Assembly: GCF_000259195.1 (NCBI RefSeq)
Contig: NZ_AJJP01000167.1
Location: 1 to 64,000 of the forward strand
Length of the DNA: 64,000 nt
From: Pseudomonas donghuensis
GTDB taxonomy: Bacteria; Pseudomonadota; Gammaproteobacteria; Pseudomonadales; Pseudomonadaceae
Reading direction: 5' to 3'
Shown piece after piece: positions 31,066 through 41,322 of the stretch. A program made the position numbers and the translations under genes. Each line of letters opens with the position of its first letter. Positions within the stretch are counted from its first letter, which is position 1. The notes beneath the pieces are model-generated. The model worked only from the letters and a program-made list of their open reading frames with translations. It ran no database searches and had not been told where the DNA came from.

Positions 31066-31911
31066 TTACCCCTTGACCGCGCCGGCCGTGAGCCCGCGCA
31101 GGAAATACTTGCCAGCCAGCACATAGACCAACAGGGTCGGTAACCCGGCGATCATCGCCGCCGCCATGTCGACGTTGTATTCCTTGACCCCGGTGCTGGT
31201 ATTGACCAGGTTGTTCAGGGCCACGGTGATCGGTTGTGCGTCGCCGCTGGCGAACACCACGCCGAAGAGAAAGTCGTTCCAGATCTGGGTGAACTGCCAG
31301 ATCAGGCAGACCATGATGATCGGCACCGACATCGGCAGCAGGATGCGCCCGAAGATGGTGAAGAACCCCGCGCCATCGAGCCGCGCCGCCCGCACCAGGG
31401 CATCCGGCACGCTGCAGTAGTAGTTGCGGAAAAACAGCGTGGTAAAGGCCAGGCCATAGACGATGTGTACCAGCACCAGGCCGGTGGTGGTGCTTGCCAG
31501 GCCAAGCTTGCCGAGGGTGAACGAGGCCGGCAGCAGCACGGTCTGGAACGGCAGGAAGCAACCGAACAGCAGCAGCCCGAAGAACAGCTGCGAGCCCCTG
31601 AAGCGCCACATCGACAGCACATAGCCATTGAGCGCACCGAGCAGGGTCGAGATCAGCACCGCCGGCACGGTGATCTTCACCGAGTTCCAGAAGTAGCCAC
31701 CCACCGTGTCCCAGGCCTTGATCCAGCCAATGCCGGTGATCACCTCGGGCCAGCTCAGCAGATTGCCGGTACGGATGTCTTCCGGCGACTTGAAGCTGGT
31801 CAGCAGCATCACGATCAGCGGGATCAGGTACAGCGCGCAGGCCAGGATCAGGGTCGAATAGATGGCCAGGCGGCTGAGGCTCAATGAGCGGGGAGCGAGG
31901 GACCTAGTCAT
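31066..31911 (-). CDS. gtsC: Glucose ABC transporter permease GtsC
   Basis: 281-residue binding-protein-dependent permease with six hydrophobic segments and the EAA-like loop RAARLDGAGFFTIFGRILLP that contacts GtsD. Its start overlaps the end of gtsB by 8 bases. Confidence 0.94.
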   Translation of the reverse strand: MTRSLAPRSLSLSRLAIYSTLILACALYLIPLIVMLLTSFKSPEDIRTGNLLSWPEVITGIGWIKAWDTVGGYFWNSVKITVPAVLISTLLGALNGYVLSMWRFRGSQLFFGLLLFGCFLPFQTVLLPASFTLGKLGLASTTTGLVLVHIVYGLAFTTLFFRNYYCSVPDALVRAARLDGAGFFTIFGRILLPMSVPIIMVCLIWQFTQIWNDFLFGVVFASGDAQPITVALNNLVNTSTGVKEYNVDMAAAMIAGLPTLLVYVLAGKYFLRGLTAGAVKG

Positions 31912-32812
31912 GGCGCTTGTTCCTCAGTTCCGAATACAGGTAAGGCACCAGGATCGACAGGATCGCGCCGAGCATCAGGATCGCACTGGCCGAGCCCATG
32001 CCCATCTGCCCGCGGCTGAAGGTGAAGGAGTACATGAACATCGCCGGCAGGTCCGAGGCATAGCCCGGGCCGCCCGCGGTCATCGCCGCGACCAGGTCGA
32101 AGCTCTTGATCGCGATGTGCGCAAGGATCATCAACGCACTGAAAAATACCGGACGCAGGCTCGGCAGGACGATACGCAGGTAGATGCTCGGCAGGCTGGC
32201 GCCATCGACTTGCGCGGCGCGAATGATCGATTGATCGACGCCGCGCAGGCCGGCCAGGAACAGCGCCATGACAAAGCCCGAGGCCTGCCACACGGCGGCG
32301 ATCACCAGGCAGTAGACGACCCGGTCGGGGTCCACCAGCCAGTCCAGGCGAAAGCCTTCCCAGCCCCAGTCGCGGAGCATCTTGTCCAGGCCCAGGCCGG
32401 GGTTGAGCAGCCATTTCCAGGCGGTGCCGGTGACGATCATCGACAGCGCCATCGGGTACAGGTAAATGGTGCGAATGAACCCTTCGCGGCGGATGCGCTG
32501 GTCGAGCAGCACCGCCAGCAGCACGCCGATCACCAGGCTGATGGCGATGAACATACCGCCGAACAGCAGCAGGTTCTTGCTCGCCACCCACCAGCGGTCG
32601 TTCTCCATCAGCCGCGCGTACTGCGCCAGGCCCACCCACTTGTAGCTGGGCATGAAGCTTGAGTTGGTGAAGGACAGGACGAAGGTCCAGAGGATGTAGC
32701 CGTAAAAGCCCACCAGGACGATCAGCATGCTAGGCGCCAGTACCAGTTTCGGTAGCCAGCGCTGCAGGGCGTCCAGGGGGGAGGCCTTGTTGATTGTGGC
32801 AACAGTGCTCAT
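31904..32812 (-). CDS. gtsB: Glucose ABC transporter permease GtsB
   Basis: 302-residue inner-membrane permease, partner of GtsC. Six or so TM segments and the EAA loop RAAQVDGASLPSIYLRIVLP. Separated from gtsA by a 121-base gap filled by a BIME. Confidence 0.94.
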   Translation of the reverse strand: MSTVATINKASPLDALQRWLPKLVLAPSMLIVLVGFYGYILWTFVLSFTNSSFMPSYKWVGLAQYARLMENDRWWVASKNLLLFGGMFIAISLVIGVLLAVLLDQRIRREGFIRTIYLYPMALSMIVTGTAWKWLLNPGLGLDKMLRDWGWEGFRLDWLVDPDRVVYCLVIAAVWQASGFVMALFLAGLRGVDQSIIRAAQVDGASLPSIYLRIVLPSLRPVFFSALMILAHIAIKSFDLVAAMTAGGPGYASDLPAMFMYSFTFSRGQMGMGSASAILMLGAILSILVPYLYSELRNKRHD

Positions 32813-32836
32813 CAGGATGATCTCGTGTGGAGGCTA

Positions 32837-32899
32837 TCGCGGGGCAAGCCCGCTCCTACAGGGATGCGTTGCTGTTGTGGGAGCGGGCTTGCCCCGCGA
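32837..32899. repeat. BIME between gtsA and gtsB, GGGGC type
   Basis: REP arms at 32837-32860 and 32876-32899 in inverted orientation, core CGGGGCAAGCCCG plus CTCC(T/C)ACA. Inside an operon, right after the binding-protein gene, as REP elements sit in malEFG-type operons. Confidence 0.9.
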
Positions 32900-32933
32900 A
32901 GGGTCCGAAAGCCCGCCCCCGCACATCAGCCCA

Positions 32934-34196
32934 TCACTTGGCCGACTTGATCGCCGAATTCAGCTGTTTGACCGCTGTCGCCGGGTCGGCTTTCGGGTCG
33001 TTGAAGAAGTTGGTGACAACATCGAAGATCGCCCCTTGCACCGCCAGGGAGGTCGCCATGTTGTGGGCCATGCTCGGTTGCAGGCCGTCACCTTTTTCCG
33101 CTTCCTTGAAGTCCGCCGCCGACTTCTGCGTACAGGCGTCGAACTGGCTCATGTCCATGTCCTGGCGCACCGGCAGGGAGCCCTTGTTCTGGTTGAACAC
33201 GGTCTGGAACCGCGGCTCCAGGGCGACCTTGGCCAGGTCGTTCTGGGCCTTGATGTCGTTCGCGTTCTTGAGCTTGAACATCGCCAGCGAATCGATGTTG
33301 TAGGCGAAGCTGCCCTGGGTGCCGGGGAAGGCCACGCACTGGTAGTCCTTGCCCGCGACCTTGCCGGCGGCAGTCCATTCGCTCTTGGCCCAGTCGCCCA
33401 TGATCTGCATGCCGGCCTTGCCGTTGATGACCTCGCCAGCGGCAATGTTCCAGTCACGTCCGGCGCGGTTAGGGTCCATGTAGGTGCCCAGGCGTTGCAG
33501 GGTCTTGAACACCTCGATCATTTTTTCGCCGGTCAGGGTGTCTTCGTCCAGTTCGACAAAGGCTTGGTGATAGCCCTGGGGCCCGAGGATGCTCAGCACC
33601 AGGTCTTCGAACACGGTGCTGTCCTGCCACGGCTGGCCACCATGGGCCAGCGGGGTGAAGCCGGCAGCCTTGAGCTTGTCGGCGGCAGCGAACAGTTCGT
33701 CGAGGGTGGTCGGCACCTTGGCACCGGCCTTGTCGAACACCTGCGGATTGATCCACAACCAGTTGACCCGGTGGATGTTCACCGGCACCGCTACATAGTG
33801 GCCGTCGTACTGCATGAGCTGCGCAACTTTCTTTGGCAGCAGGGCATCCCAGTTGTTGGCTTTGGCGACATCATCAAGCTCAGTGAGCAGGCCCAGCGCG
33901 CCCCATTCCTGGATATCCGGCCCCTTGATCTGGGCGGCGCCCGGCGGGTTGCCGGCGACCGCGCGGCTTTTCAGCACGGTCATGGCCGCGGCGCCACCGC
34001 CACCGGCGACGGCGTTGTCCTTCCAGGTGAAGCCGTCTTTCTCGACTTGTTCCTTGAGGGTTTTCACCGCCGCGGCTTCACCGCCGGAGGTCCACCAGTG
34101 GGTGACTTCGACCGTACCGTTAGCGGCAGCAACAGCACTCAAGGGCAACAAGGAGGCGAGAGAAATGACAGCGGCGAGGCGATTGATCGCATTCAT
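32934..34196 (-). CDS. gtsA: Glucose/mannose-binding periplasmic protein GtsA
   Basis: 420-residue extracellular solute-binding protein (family 1). Signal peptide [25 protein letters not shown], then [19 protein letters not shown] at the sugar-binding cleft start. The ATG at 34196 follows AAAAGG; an extension to 34232 is not conserved. First gene of gtsABCD-oprB. Confidence 0.95.
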   Translation of the reverse strand: MNAINRLAAVISLASLLPLSAVAAANGTVEVTHWWTSGGEAAAVKTLKEQVEKDGFTWKDNAVAGGGGAAAMTVLKSRAVAGNPPGAAQIKGPDIQEWGALGLLTELDDVAKANNWDALLPKKVAQLMQYDGHYVAVPVNIHRVNWLWINPQVFDKAGAKVPTTLDELFAAADKLKAAGFTPLAHGGQPWQDSTVFEDLVLSILGPQGYHQAFVELDEDTLTGEKMIEVFKTLQRLGTYMDPNRAGRDWNIAAGEVINGKAGMQIMGDWAKSEWTAAGKVAGKDYQCVAFPGTQGSFAYNIDSLAMFKLKNANDIKAQNDLAKVALEPRFQTVFNQNKGSLPVRQDMDMSQFDACTQKSAADFKEAEKGDGLQPSMAHNMATSLAVQGAIFDVVTNFFNDPKADPATAVKQLNSAIKSAK

Positions 34197-34207
34197 CGAG
34201 AGGAACC

Positions 34208-34220
34208 TTTTCTTGTTGTT
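34208..34220 (-). promoter_or_regulatory. Candidate Crc/Hfq site before gtsA
   Basis: AACAACAAGAAAA on the minus strand fits AAnAAnAA and lies immediately upstream of the gtsA RBS, as expected for a catabolite-repressed sugar transporter. Confidence 0.5.
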
Positions 34221-34254
34221 ATGCAGGTGCAAGTCGTGGTGCTTGCGCTTGCAT
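34221..34254. promoter_or_regulatory. 13-bp imperfect dyad upstream of gtsA
   Basis: ATGCAGGTGCAAG-N8-CTTGCGCTTGCAT pairs at 11 of 13 positions, 25-58 bases before the gtsA start. A plausible GltR-2 operator or 5'-UTR hairpin; assignment to GltR-2 is inference from context. Confidence 0.45.
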
Positions 34255-34330
34255 CAGAGTCTAACCAGCGGCACCTGTGCCGGAGGTAACGAAGGGATGC
34301 GCTAATGTCACAGGCTGGTGACATTCGCTT

Positions 34331-35809
34331 TCAGTCACTGCTGCGCGGCAGGCTCAGGGTCACCCGCAAGCCGCCCTCACGCAGGTTGCGCAGGCTCACT
34401 TCACCGCCATGGCTGTGCGCGATGTTGCGCGCGATACCCAGCCCCAGACCGTAACCCTGCTGCTGCCCGGCCAGGCGAAAGTGCGGCTCGAACACCTGTT
34501 CCTGACGCTGCTCAGGCACACCCGGGCCCTCGTCGTCGACCTGCAAAACGAAGTCACTGTCGCTGTCGAGGATGCGCAGGTGAGCACGCTCGCCATACTT
34601 CAGGGCGTTGTCGATCAGGTTGCCGATGCAGCGCTTGAGCGCCAGTGGCTTGCCGGGATACGGCGCCAGCGCGCGGCCTTCAAGCGTGATCTGGCCGCTG
34701 CCCAGGTACGGCTCGACCAGGCATTCGAGCACCTGGTTGAGGTCGATACGCTCGATGTTCTCGTGGATGTCGGTGTCTTTCACGCATTGCAGTGCGCCCT
34801 TGACCAACATCTCCAGCTCATCCAGGTCGCGGCCGAACTTGGCCTGCAACGGCTCGTCATCCAGCAGCTCGACCCGCAGGCGCAAACGCGTGATCGGCGT
34901 GCGCAGGTCGTGGGAGATGGCGCTGAACAACTGGCTGCGTTCGGTCAGGTAGCGGCTGATGCGCTCGCGCATGGCATTGAAGGCCCGGCCCACCTCCTCC
35001 ACTTCGCTGCCACCGCCTTCCGTCACCGGCTCGACATCGGCCCCCAGTGACATTTCCCTGGCAGCCAGGGCCAGGCGCTTGAGCGGGCGGCTCTGCCAGT
35101 GCACCAGCAAACCGATGAACAACAGCAGGAACGAGCTGGTGAGCACGATGAACCACAGCTGCTGACTCGGCAGGCCCTGTTCTTCGAGGCTGGTGTAGGG
35201 CTCGGGCAGCAACGAGGCGATGTACAGCCATTCGTCTTCATCCAGGCGGATCTGGGTCACCAGCACTGGCGGGTTGATCGGCTCCAGGGTCAACGCATAG
35301 TGCGCCCAGGAGCGCGGCAGCTCATCGAGTTTCAGGCCGCTGTTGAAGATCCGCAGATCCTGCGGGCTGACGAACTGGATGGAGATTTCCAGCTGCGCGC
35401 CAAGGCGCTGGTGCAGCACGTCGCCGACGGCATCGACCACCGCTTGCTTGCGCGGCGTGGCCGCCAGCACCTGCATGCCCAGGGGTTTGTCATTGAGGGA
35501 AACGACAAAACGGGTGCCGCCCATGCTGCGCAACTGGTCGAGCACCATCGGCCGGTACGCCACCGGCAGCGAACGAAAGTAACTGACGCTGGCACTCATC
35601 GAATGGGCCAGGCTGCGCGCGCTGGCGACCAGGCCCTCCATCTGGCTGGCGCGCAGTTGCGACAGCCAGATCAGGCTCGACAGGCCCTGCGCCAGCAGCA
35701 CCACCAGCAGGGTCAACAGCAGCATCCGCCCCAGCAGCGAGCGCGGCAGCGGCAGTCGCCAGCGCCCTTCAGTGCGCAGGCGCAACGTTGGCCGCCAGCA
35801 GGTAACCAC
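34331..35809 (-). CDS. gltS: Sensor histidine kinase of the glucose system (GltS/GtrS)
   Basis: Inner-membrane kinase of about 480-490 residues: TM1 (LLLTLLVVLLAQGL), periplasmic sensor domain (about 50-185), TM2 (LWFIVLTSSFLLLFIGLLVH), HAMP, H-box SHDLRTPITRLRL, then N, G1 (DEGPGVPE) and G2 (GYGLGLGIA) boxes. The P. aeruginosa homolog GtrS senses 2-ketogluconate. The exact start is uncertain: GTG at 35809 overlaps gltR-2 by 41 bases, and TTG at 35785 is an alternative. Confidence 0.9.
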   Translation of the reverse strand: MVTCWRPTLRLRTEGRWRLPLPRSLLGRMLLLTLLVVLLAQGLSSLIWLSQLRASQMEGLVASARSLAHSMSASVSYFRSLPVAYRPMVLDQLRSMGGTRFVVSLNDKPLGMQVLAATPRKQAVVDAVGDVLHQRLGAQLEISIQFVSPQDLRIFNSGLKLDELPRSWAHYALTLEPINPPVLVTQIRLDEDEWLYIASLLPEPYTSLEEQGLPSQQLWFIVLTSSFLLLFIGLLVHWQSRPLKRLALAAREMSLGADVEPVTEGGGSEVEEVGRAFNAMRERISRYLTERSQLFSAISHDLRTPITRLRLRVELLDDEPLQAKFGRDLDELEMLVKGALQCVKDTDIHENIERIDLNQVLECLVEPYLGSGQITLEGRALAPYPGKPLALKRCIGNLIDNALKYGERAHLRILDSDSDFVLQVDDEGPGVPEQRQEQVFEPHFRLAGQQQGYGLGLGIARNIAHSHGGEVSLRNLREGGLRVTLSLPRSSD

Positions 35810-36485
35810 TGCCGCGTACGGTACGAATCAAACGCGGCGGTTTGTCTGTGTCGCGCAGGCGTTGGCGCAGGCGGCTGACCGCCATGTCGACGATACGGTC
35901 CAGGGGCATCGGCTCGCGACCGCGGGTGGCATTGCCGATGGTGTCGCGGTCGAGGATCTGTTGCGGGTGATCGAGGAACAGTTTGAGCAAGGCAAAGTCG
36001 GCGCCGGAAAGGATCACCTCTTCACCATCGCGGTGGAACAAGCGGTGGCTGATGGTATCCAGGCGCCAGTCATCGAAGGCCAGCACATCACCGCCATTGC
36101 GCTCCTGGCCAAAACCGGCACGGCGCAACAGGGCTTTGATCCGCGCCTGCAGTTCACGCGGACTGAAGGGTTTACCCAGGTAATCATCGGCGCCCAGCTC
36201 CAGGCCGATGACCCGGTCGGCCTCGTCGGAGCTGGCAGTGAGCATGATGATCGGCACCTGCGCCAGGCGCGGATGCTGACGCACCCAGCGGCACAAGCTG
36301 AAACCGTCTTCGTCGGGCAGCATCACATCGAGGATCACCAGGTCGCAATCGCTGGCATCCAGAGCCTGGCGAAAGCCGCGCCCGTCGGCCACCGCCTGGA
36401 CGCTGAAACCGGCACGGCTCAGGTAGGTTTGCAACAGCTCACGGATGTCCTGGTCGTCGTCGACCATCAGTATCGACTTGCTCAC
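35769..36485 (-). CDS. gltR: OmpR-family response regulator GltR-2
   Basis: 238-residue regulator with receiver (acidic DDDQD, phospho-acceptor Asp in LVILDVMLPDEDG, Lys in GKPFSPREL) and C-terminal winged helix (PLDRIVDMAVSRLRQRL, LIRTVRGSGYLL). Partner of the adjacent kinase and repressor/activator of gts genes in pseudomonads. Confidence 0.93.
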   Translation of the reverse strand: MSKSILMVDDDQDIRELLQTYLSRAGFSVQAVADGRGFRQALDASDCDLVILDVMLPDEDGFSLCRWVRQHPRLAQVPIIMLTASSDEADRVIGLELGADDYLGKPFSPRELQARIKALLRRAGFGQERNGGDVLAFDDWRLDTISHRLFHRDGEEVILSGADFALLKLFLDHPQQILDRDTIGNATRGREPMPLDRIVDMAVSRLRQRLRDTDKPPRLIRTVRGSGYLLAANVAPAH

Positions 36486-36516
36486 GCATCACTCCTTGTC
36501 TATCAGGGAGAGGGCC

Positions 36517-36537
36517 TCGCGGGGCAAGCCCGCCCCC
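36517..36537. repeat. Partial REP between glk and gltR-2
   Basis: One REP arm with the CGGGGCAAGCCCG core and a degraded distal arm (CCCCCA). Confidence 0.6.
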
Positions 36538-36542
36538 AGATA

Positions 36543-37496
36543 TCAGCCGGCTTGTTGCAAAGCTACGCCAGCCCCGAGTAAACCGGAGAACTCAGCGGTT
36601 ACCAACCATACCGGGACATCCTTGAAGTAGCCACTCATGCAGCCCTTGTCGGCAAAGCTGGCGCTAAAGCCGCTGCGCAAGAACAGTTCGGCAAAGCGCG
36701 GAATCACGCCGCCGACGATATACACCCCGGCGCGTGCGCCGAGAGTCAGGACATCATTGCCCGCTACTCGGCCCAGGAAGCAGCAGAACTGCTCGATCAC
36801 CGCCAGGGCAACAGGCTCACCGGCCAGCGCCGCATCGGTGATCGCCGCCGGGCTCTGCAGCGGTGCGGGCTGGCCGTCCAGCGCGCAGATGGCCTGGTAC
36901 AAACGCAACAGGCCGCCGCCGCTGAGGACGGATTCGGCGCTGACATGACCGATTTCGTTCTCGATCTGCTGACGAATCTGCGCTTCGCGGGCATTGCCCA
37001 CCGGCAGGTCGACATGCCCGCCCTCGCCGGGCAAGGCCATCCAGCGGTCCTCTCCCAGGCTCAGCAAGGTGCCGACGCCAAGACCCGTGCCCGGGCCGAT
37101 CACCAGGGCCGGGCGGCCGGCATCGGGCGTGCCGTCGCAAACGGTACGGTACTCGCCCGCCTGCAGACGGGTCATGCCCAGGGCCATGGCGGTGAAGTCG
37201 TTGATCAGCAGCAAGCGCTCGACCTGCAAGGTCTTGCAGAACGCCTGACGGCTGAGGCGCCAGTGGTTGTTGGTAAAGCGGAACTCATCGCCATCGACCG
37301 GCCCGGCCACCGCCAGGCACACCGCGCCCAGCTCACCGCGGGCCAGGCCATGATCGGCCAGATAGGCGCCGATGGCCTGTTCCGGGCTGGTGTAGTCGGC
37401 CGTGGCAAAGACCTGCACCGCGTGCATGCGGTTGTCTTCCCAGAGGGCAAAGCGCGCGTTGGTGCCGCCGATATCGCCGACCAGTGCGCGCTTCAC
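36543..37496 (-). CDS. glk: Glucokinase
   Basis: ATP-dependent phosphorylation of cytoplasmic glucose. 317 residues, [13 protein letters not shown] phosphate loop at the N-terminus, [12 protein letters not shown] and [13 protein letters not shown] motifs. GTG start at 37496 overlaps the edd stop (GTGA). Part of edd-glk-gltRS. Confidence 0.95.
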   Translation of the reverse strand: MKRALVGDIGGTNARFALWEDNRMHAVQVFATADYTSPEQAIGAYLADHGLARGELGAVCLAVAGPVDGDEFRFTNNHWRLSRQAFCKTLQVERLLLINDFTAMALGMTRLQAGEYRTVCDGTPDAGRPALVIGPGTGLGVGTLLSLGEDRWMALPGEGGHVDLPVGNAREAQIRQQIENEIGHVSAESVLSGGGLLRLYQAICALDGQPAPLQSPAAITDAALAGEPVALAVIEQFCCFLGRVAGNDVLTLGARAGVYIVGGVIPRFAELFLRSGFSASFADKGCMSGYFKDVPVWLVTAEFSGLLGAGVALQQAG

Positions 37497-39319
37497 TTGA
37501 GCGTCTCCAGTGCCGAGGTGAAGGCGCTGGCGCCCTTCTCCGCCGGGCTCAGGGCGGTACGCAGGAAGCCAAACAGCTCGCGGCCGCAGCCCAGGTCATT
37601 GCCGCTCGGCGCCGCCGGCAGTTCACGATCAGCCAGTTCGGCCGCACTGAGCTTCACGGTCAAGGTGCCGGCCACACCGTCGACGCGGACGATATCACCA
37701 TCGCGCAGGCGTGCCAGCGGGCCGCCATCGAAGGCTTCAGGGCAAACATGAATGGCCGCGGGGATTTTCCCCGAAGCGCCGGACATACGCCCGTCGGTTA
37801 CCAGTGCCACCTTGAAGCCACGATCCTGCAGCACGCCGAGGAACGGGGTCATCTTGTGCAACTCGGGCATGCCGTTGCAGCGCGGGCCCTGAAAGCGCAT
37901 CACCGCGACAAAATCGCGCTCCAGCTCGCCGGCCTGGAACGCATCGGCCAGCGCCTGCTGGTCATGGAAGACCCGCGCCGGGGCTTCGACCACCTGATGT
38001 TCGGGAGCGACGGCGGAAACTTTCATCACCCCGCGCCCGAGGTTGCCTTCCATCACCCGCAGGCCGCCTTCGGGCGAGAACGGCCGCGCGACCGGACGCA
38101 GGATTGCCTCGTCCAGGCTCGCCTTTGGGCCTTCGCGCCAGACCAGCTTGCCGCCCTCGAGGAACGGCTCCTGGGTGTAACGGCGCAGACCGTGGCCAGC
38201 GACGGTGTTGACGTCTTCGTGGAGCAAACCGGCATCGAGCAGTTCGCGAATCAGCAAGGCCATGCCGCCGGCGGCCTGGAAGTGGTTGATGTCGGCCTTG
38301 CCGTTCGGGTAGACGTGAGACAGGGTCGGCACCACCTCCGAAAGCTCGGCCATGTCCTGCCAGGTCAGCTGGATGCCCGCCGCCTGGGCAATCGCCGGCA
38401 TGTGCAGGGTATGGTTGGTCGAGCCGCCGGTGGCGTGCAAGGCAACGATGGAGTTGACCAGGGCTTTCTCGTCGACGATCTCGCCCAGGGGCATGAAGTT
38501 ACCGCTGGCCTTGGTCATGCGCGTGACCTGTTGGGCGGCCTCGGCGGTGAGGGCATCGCGCAGCGGCGTGTACGGGTTGACGAACGAGGCGCCCGGCAGG
38601 TGCAGGCCCATCACTTCCATCAGCAACTGGTTGGTGTTGGCGGTGCCGTAGAAGGTGCAGGTGCCGGGGCTGTGATAGGACTTCATCTCCGACTCCAGCA
38701 GCTCCTCGCGGCTGGCCTTGCCTTCGGCGTAACGCTGGCGCACATCGGCTTTCTCCTTGTTGGAGATGCCCGACGGCATTGGCCCGCCCGGGACGAACAG
38801 GGTCGGCAGATGGCCGAAGCGCAACGCGCCCATTAGCAGGCCAGGGACGATCTTGTCGCAGATACCGAGCATCAGCGCCGCGTCGAACATGTTGTGCGAC
38901 AGGGCAATGGCGGTCGACATGGCGATCACTTCGCGGCTGGCGATGCCCAGCTCCATGCCTGGCTCACCCTGGGTGACCCCGTCGCACATGGCCGGCACGC
39001 CACCGGCGAACTGGCCGACCGAGCCAATCTCGCGCAGCGCCTGTTTGATCTGTTCGGGGTAATGCTCATAAGGCTGATGCGCCGAGAGCATGTCGTTGTA
39101 GGCGGAGACGATGGCGACGTTGGCCGCGTTCATCATTCGCAGGCTCTGTTTGTCCTGGCTGCCACAGCCGGCGACACCGTGAGCGAAGTTGGCGCATTGC
39201 AGCTTGGCGCGCATCGGCCCGTCGCTGGCGGCCCCGCGAATCAGTTCAAGGTAGCGTTCACGGGTGGGGCGACTGCGGGCGATCAGCCGTTGGGTGACCT
39301 CAAGAATGCGCGGATGCAT
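37493..39319 (-). CDS. edd: Phosphogluconate dehydratase
   Basis: Dehydrates 6-phosphogluconate to KDPG. 608 residues, IlvD/Edd family with [4Fe-4S] Cys motifs ([19 protein letters not shown]) and [14 protein letters not shown] near the C-terminus. Leads the edd-glk-gltR-2-gltS operon; two HexR-type sites lie upstream. Confidence 0.97.
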   Translation of the reverse strand: MHPRILEVTQRLIARSRPTRERYLELIRGAASDGPMRAKLQCANFAHGVAGCGSQDKQSLRMMNAANVAIVSAYNDMLSAHQPYEHYPEQIKQALREIGSVGQFAGGVPAMCDGVTQGEPGMELGIASREVIAMSTAIALSHNMFDAALMLGICDKIVPGLLMGALRFGHLPTLFVPGGPMPSGISNKEKADVRQRYAEGKASREELLESEMKSYHSPGTCTFYGTANTNQLLMEVMGLHLPGASFVNPYTPLRDALTAEAAQQVTRMTKASGNFMPLGEIVDEKALVNSIVALHATGGSTNHTLHMPAIAQAAGIQLTWQDMAELSEVVPTLSHVYPNGKADINHFQAAGGMALLIRELLDAGLLHEDVNTVAGHGLRRYTQEPFLEGGKLVWREGPKASLDEAILRPVARPFSPEGGLRVMEGNLGRGVMKVSAVAPEHQVVEAPARVFHDQQALADAFQAGELERDFVAVMRFQGPRCNGMPELHKMTPFLGVLQDRGFKVALVTDGRMSGASGKIPAAIHVCPEAFDGGPLARLRDGDIVRVDGVAGTLTVKLSAAELADRELPAAPSGNDLGCGRELFGFLRTALSPAEKGASAFTSALETLK

Positions 39320-39442
39320 GTACTGGACTCCAGGCTATCGGTGGTTGCGACCTCTGCGGCGGTTTCCCTTATCAACGATCGCGGCCTAGGCTCAAAAACA
39401 GGGGCGATGCGTTGCGGGAGGAACGGCTTGGCCGATCGCTCG

Positions 39443-39457
39443 TTGTAGATTGAACAA
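39443..39457. promoter_or_regulatory. HexR operator, edd side
   Basis: TTGT-AGATTGA-ACAA is a perfect match to TTGT-N7-ACAA, 124-138 bases upstream of edd. Confidence 0.8.
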
Positions 39458-39504
39458 AATACTGCCAGCAAAAAGGCTTGTTTTCTATTTTTTTACGAAT
39501 AATC

Positions 39505-39519
39505 TTGTAATTCCAACAA
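39505..39519. promoter_or_regulatory. HexR operator, gap-1 side
   Basis: TTGT-AATTCCA-ACAA is a second perfect match, 70-84 bases upstream of gap-1 and 62 bases from the first site. Confidence 0.8.
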
Positions 39520-39588
39520 CAAAAACAGATGCAGTGAAGCAAAACTTCAATTGCCACGGGCTTCACCCGGTCTGCCAGAGGTAGCTCC

Positions 39589-40590
39589 ATGACCCTTCGT
39601 ATCGCAATCAATGGCTTTGGCCGCATCGGCCGCAACATCCTTCGCGCACTCTATACCCAAGGCTACCGCCAGGACCTGCAGGTCGTCGCCATCAACGACC
39701 TGGGCGACAGTGCGATCAATGCCCATCTGCTCAAACACGACAGCGTCCACGGCAGCTTTGCTGCCACGGTTGAATCCGATCACGAGAGCATTACTGTCAA
39801 CGGCGACCGCATTGCCGTCAGCGCCATCCGCAATCCGGCGGAGTTGCCATGGAAAGCCGAAGCCATCGATGTGGTGTTCGAATGCACCGGCTTGTTCACC
39901 GAACGCGCCAAGGCGGCCGCCCATCTTACTGCCGGGGCTGGCAAAGTCATTATCTCGGCACCAGCCAAGGGTGCTGATGCCACCGTGGTGTATGGGGTCA
40001 ACCATGACATCCTGCGCCCTTCGCACCAAATCATCTCCAGTGCTTCGTGCACCACCAACTGCCTGGCGCCGCTGGCCCAGGTACTGCACCGCGAGTACGG
40101 TATCGAACAAGGCTTGATGACCACCATCCACGCCTACACCAACGACCAGAACCTGACCGATGTCTACCACAGCGACCCGTTCCGTGCCCGCTCGGCGACC
40201 CAGTCGATGATCCCGAGCAAGACCGGCGCGGCCGAAGCGGTGGGCCTGGTGCTGCCGGAGCTGGCCGGCAAGCTCACCGGCATGGCCGTGCGGGTGCCGG
40301 TGATCAACGTGTCGCTGGTCGACCTTACCGTCAACCTTGAGCGCGAGGCCACGGCCACGGCAGTCAATGAGTTGTTCAAGGAAGCCAGCCGGCATTCCAA
40401 GGTGCTGGGCTACAACAGCCTGCCGCTGGTGTCCTGTGATTTCAACCATAACCCGCTGTCGTCGATTTTCGATGCCAATCACACCCGCACCAACGGGCGC
40501 ATGCTCAAGGTGCTGGCCTGGTACGACAACGAATGGGGCTTCTCCAATCGCATGCTGGATAACTGCCTGGCGCTGTGCAACGCCCGTTGA
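39589..40590 (+). CDS. gap-1: Glyceraldehyde-3-phosphate dehydrogenase (type I)
   Basis: NAD-dependent GAPDH acting on the GAP released by Eda. 333 residues; NAD loop [10 protein letters not shown], catalytic Cys in [24 protein letters not shown] near the C-terminus. Divergent from edd and HexR-controlled in P. putida. Confidence 0.96.
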   Translation: MTLRIAINGFGRIGRNILRALYTQGYRQDLQVVAINDLGDSAINAHLLKHDSVHGSFAATVESDHESITVNGDRIAVSAIRNPAELPWKAEAIDVVFECTGLFTERAKAAAHLTAGAGKVIISAPAKGADATVVYGVNHDILRPSHQIISSASCTTNCLAPLAQVLHREYGIEQGLMTTIHAYTNDQNLTDVYHSDPFRARSATQSMIPSKTGAAEAVGLVLPELAGKLTGMAVRVPVINVSLVDLTVNLEREATATAVNELFKEASRHSKVLGYNSLPLVSCDFNHNPLSSIFDANHTRTNGRMLKVLAWYDNEWGFSNRMLDNCLALCNAR

Positions 40591-40596
40591 CGATCG

Positions 40597-40626
40597 CTGT
40601 GGGAGCTGGCAAGCCAGTTCCCACAG
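40597..40626 (+). terminator. gap-1 terminator-like REP hairpin
   Basis: CTGTGGGAGCTGG-CAAG-CCAGTTCCCACAG, a 13-bp stem with one mismatch (G-U in RNA), 6 bases after the gap-1 stop. Composed of REP sequence; no T-run. Confidence 0.7.
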
Positions 40627-40656
40627 GTCCAGTGTCGCAGGTTAAAAAACGCCAAT

Positions 40657-40691
40657 ACTTGACCAAGGCGTTGATGATAAGCATTATCATT
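40657..40691 (+). promoter_or_regulatory. Fur box and sigma-70 promoter of the heme ECF sigma gene
   Basis: GATGATAAGCATTATCATT (40673-40691) matches the 19-bp Fur consensus well. A TTGACC -35 (about 40660) with 17-bp spacing to CATTAT places the Fur box over the -10. Confidence 0.75.
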
Positions 40692-40716
40692 CGCCACGCC
40701 ATGGTCGGGTACCGCT

Positions 40717-41229
40717 GTGAGTCAGTCCCAGTTCAACGCCGTTTTCCTCGCGCAGCGCGTCAGCCTGCTGCGTACCCTGCAGCGCATGGTGGATAACCCC
40801 AGCACTGCCGAGGACCTGTTGCAGGAGACCTACCTGCGGGTGACCCGCGCCCTTGGCGAACGCCCCATCGAACACCTTGAACCCTTCGTGTTCCAGACTG
40901 CGCGCAACCTCGCCCTCGATCACTTGCGCGCACGCCGGGCGCAGTCGCGCAACCTGGTCGACGATGTACCCGAGCAGATCCTGCACAACGTCGCCGCGCC
41001 CAGCAGCAGCGCCGAAGACGCCGCCCACGCCGAACAACTGCTCAAGCGCCTGAGCGTCAGCCTCGCGCAATTGACCGAGCGCCAACAACGGATCTTCATC
41101 CTCAGCCGCCTGCATGGCGCCAGCTACCTGGAAATCGCCGAGCAGTTGAACGTCTCGGCAAGCACGGTTCAGAAGGAACTGAAACTGATCATGGCCATCT
41201 GTGTGGGGGTAGCCGACCGGCTGCAGTAA
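40717..41229 (+). CDS. ECF sigma factor of the iron-starvation (FecI/HxuI) type
   Basis: 170 residues with sigma region 2 (TAEDLLQETYLRVTRAL, FVFQTARNLALDHLRARRA) and region 4 (LTERQQRIFILSRLHGASYLEIAEQLNVSASTVQ in two helices). GTG start. It precedes a FecR-type anti-sigma gene, a heme-type TonB receptor and heme oxygenase, as in hxuIRA of P. aeruginosa. Expected to drive the receptor and hemO promoters. Confidence 0.9.
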   Translation: MSQSQFNAVFLAQRVSLLRTLQRMVDNPSTAEDLLQETYLRVTRALGERPIEHLEPFVFQTARNLALDHLRARRAQSRNLVDDVPEQILHNVAAPSSSAEDAAHAEQLLKRLSVSLAQLTERQQRIFILSRLHGASYLEIAEQLNVSASTVQKELKLIMAICVGVADRLQ

Positions 41230-41322
41230 ACAGCCTGTCGTCGATCGCAGCTAAACCCTTGCCATCCCCATGGATACCCCCGATCATTCGCGCAAAAGCG
41301 CCAACCCGCCAAGGACCCACCC

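Noticed and set aside
31061..31609. N-terminal extension of gtsD (frame open to 31609)
   Set aside because: The extension is antisense-independent read-through of gtsC in another frame; the ABC ATPase starts at MATLELRNV and has an RBS there.
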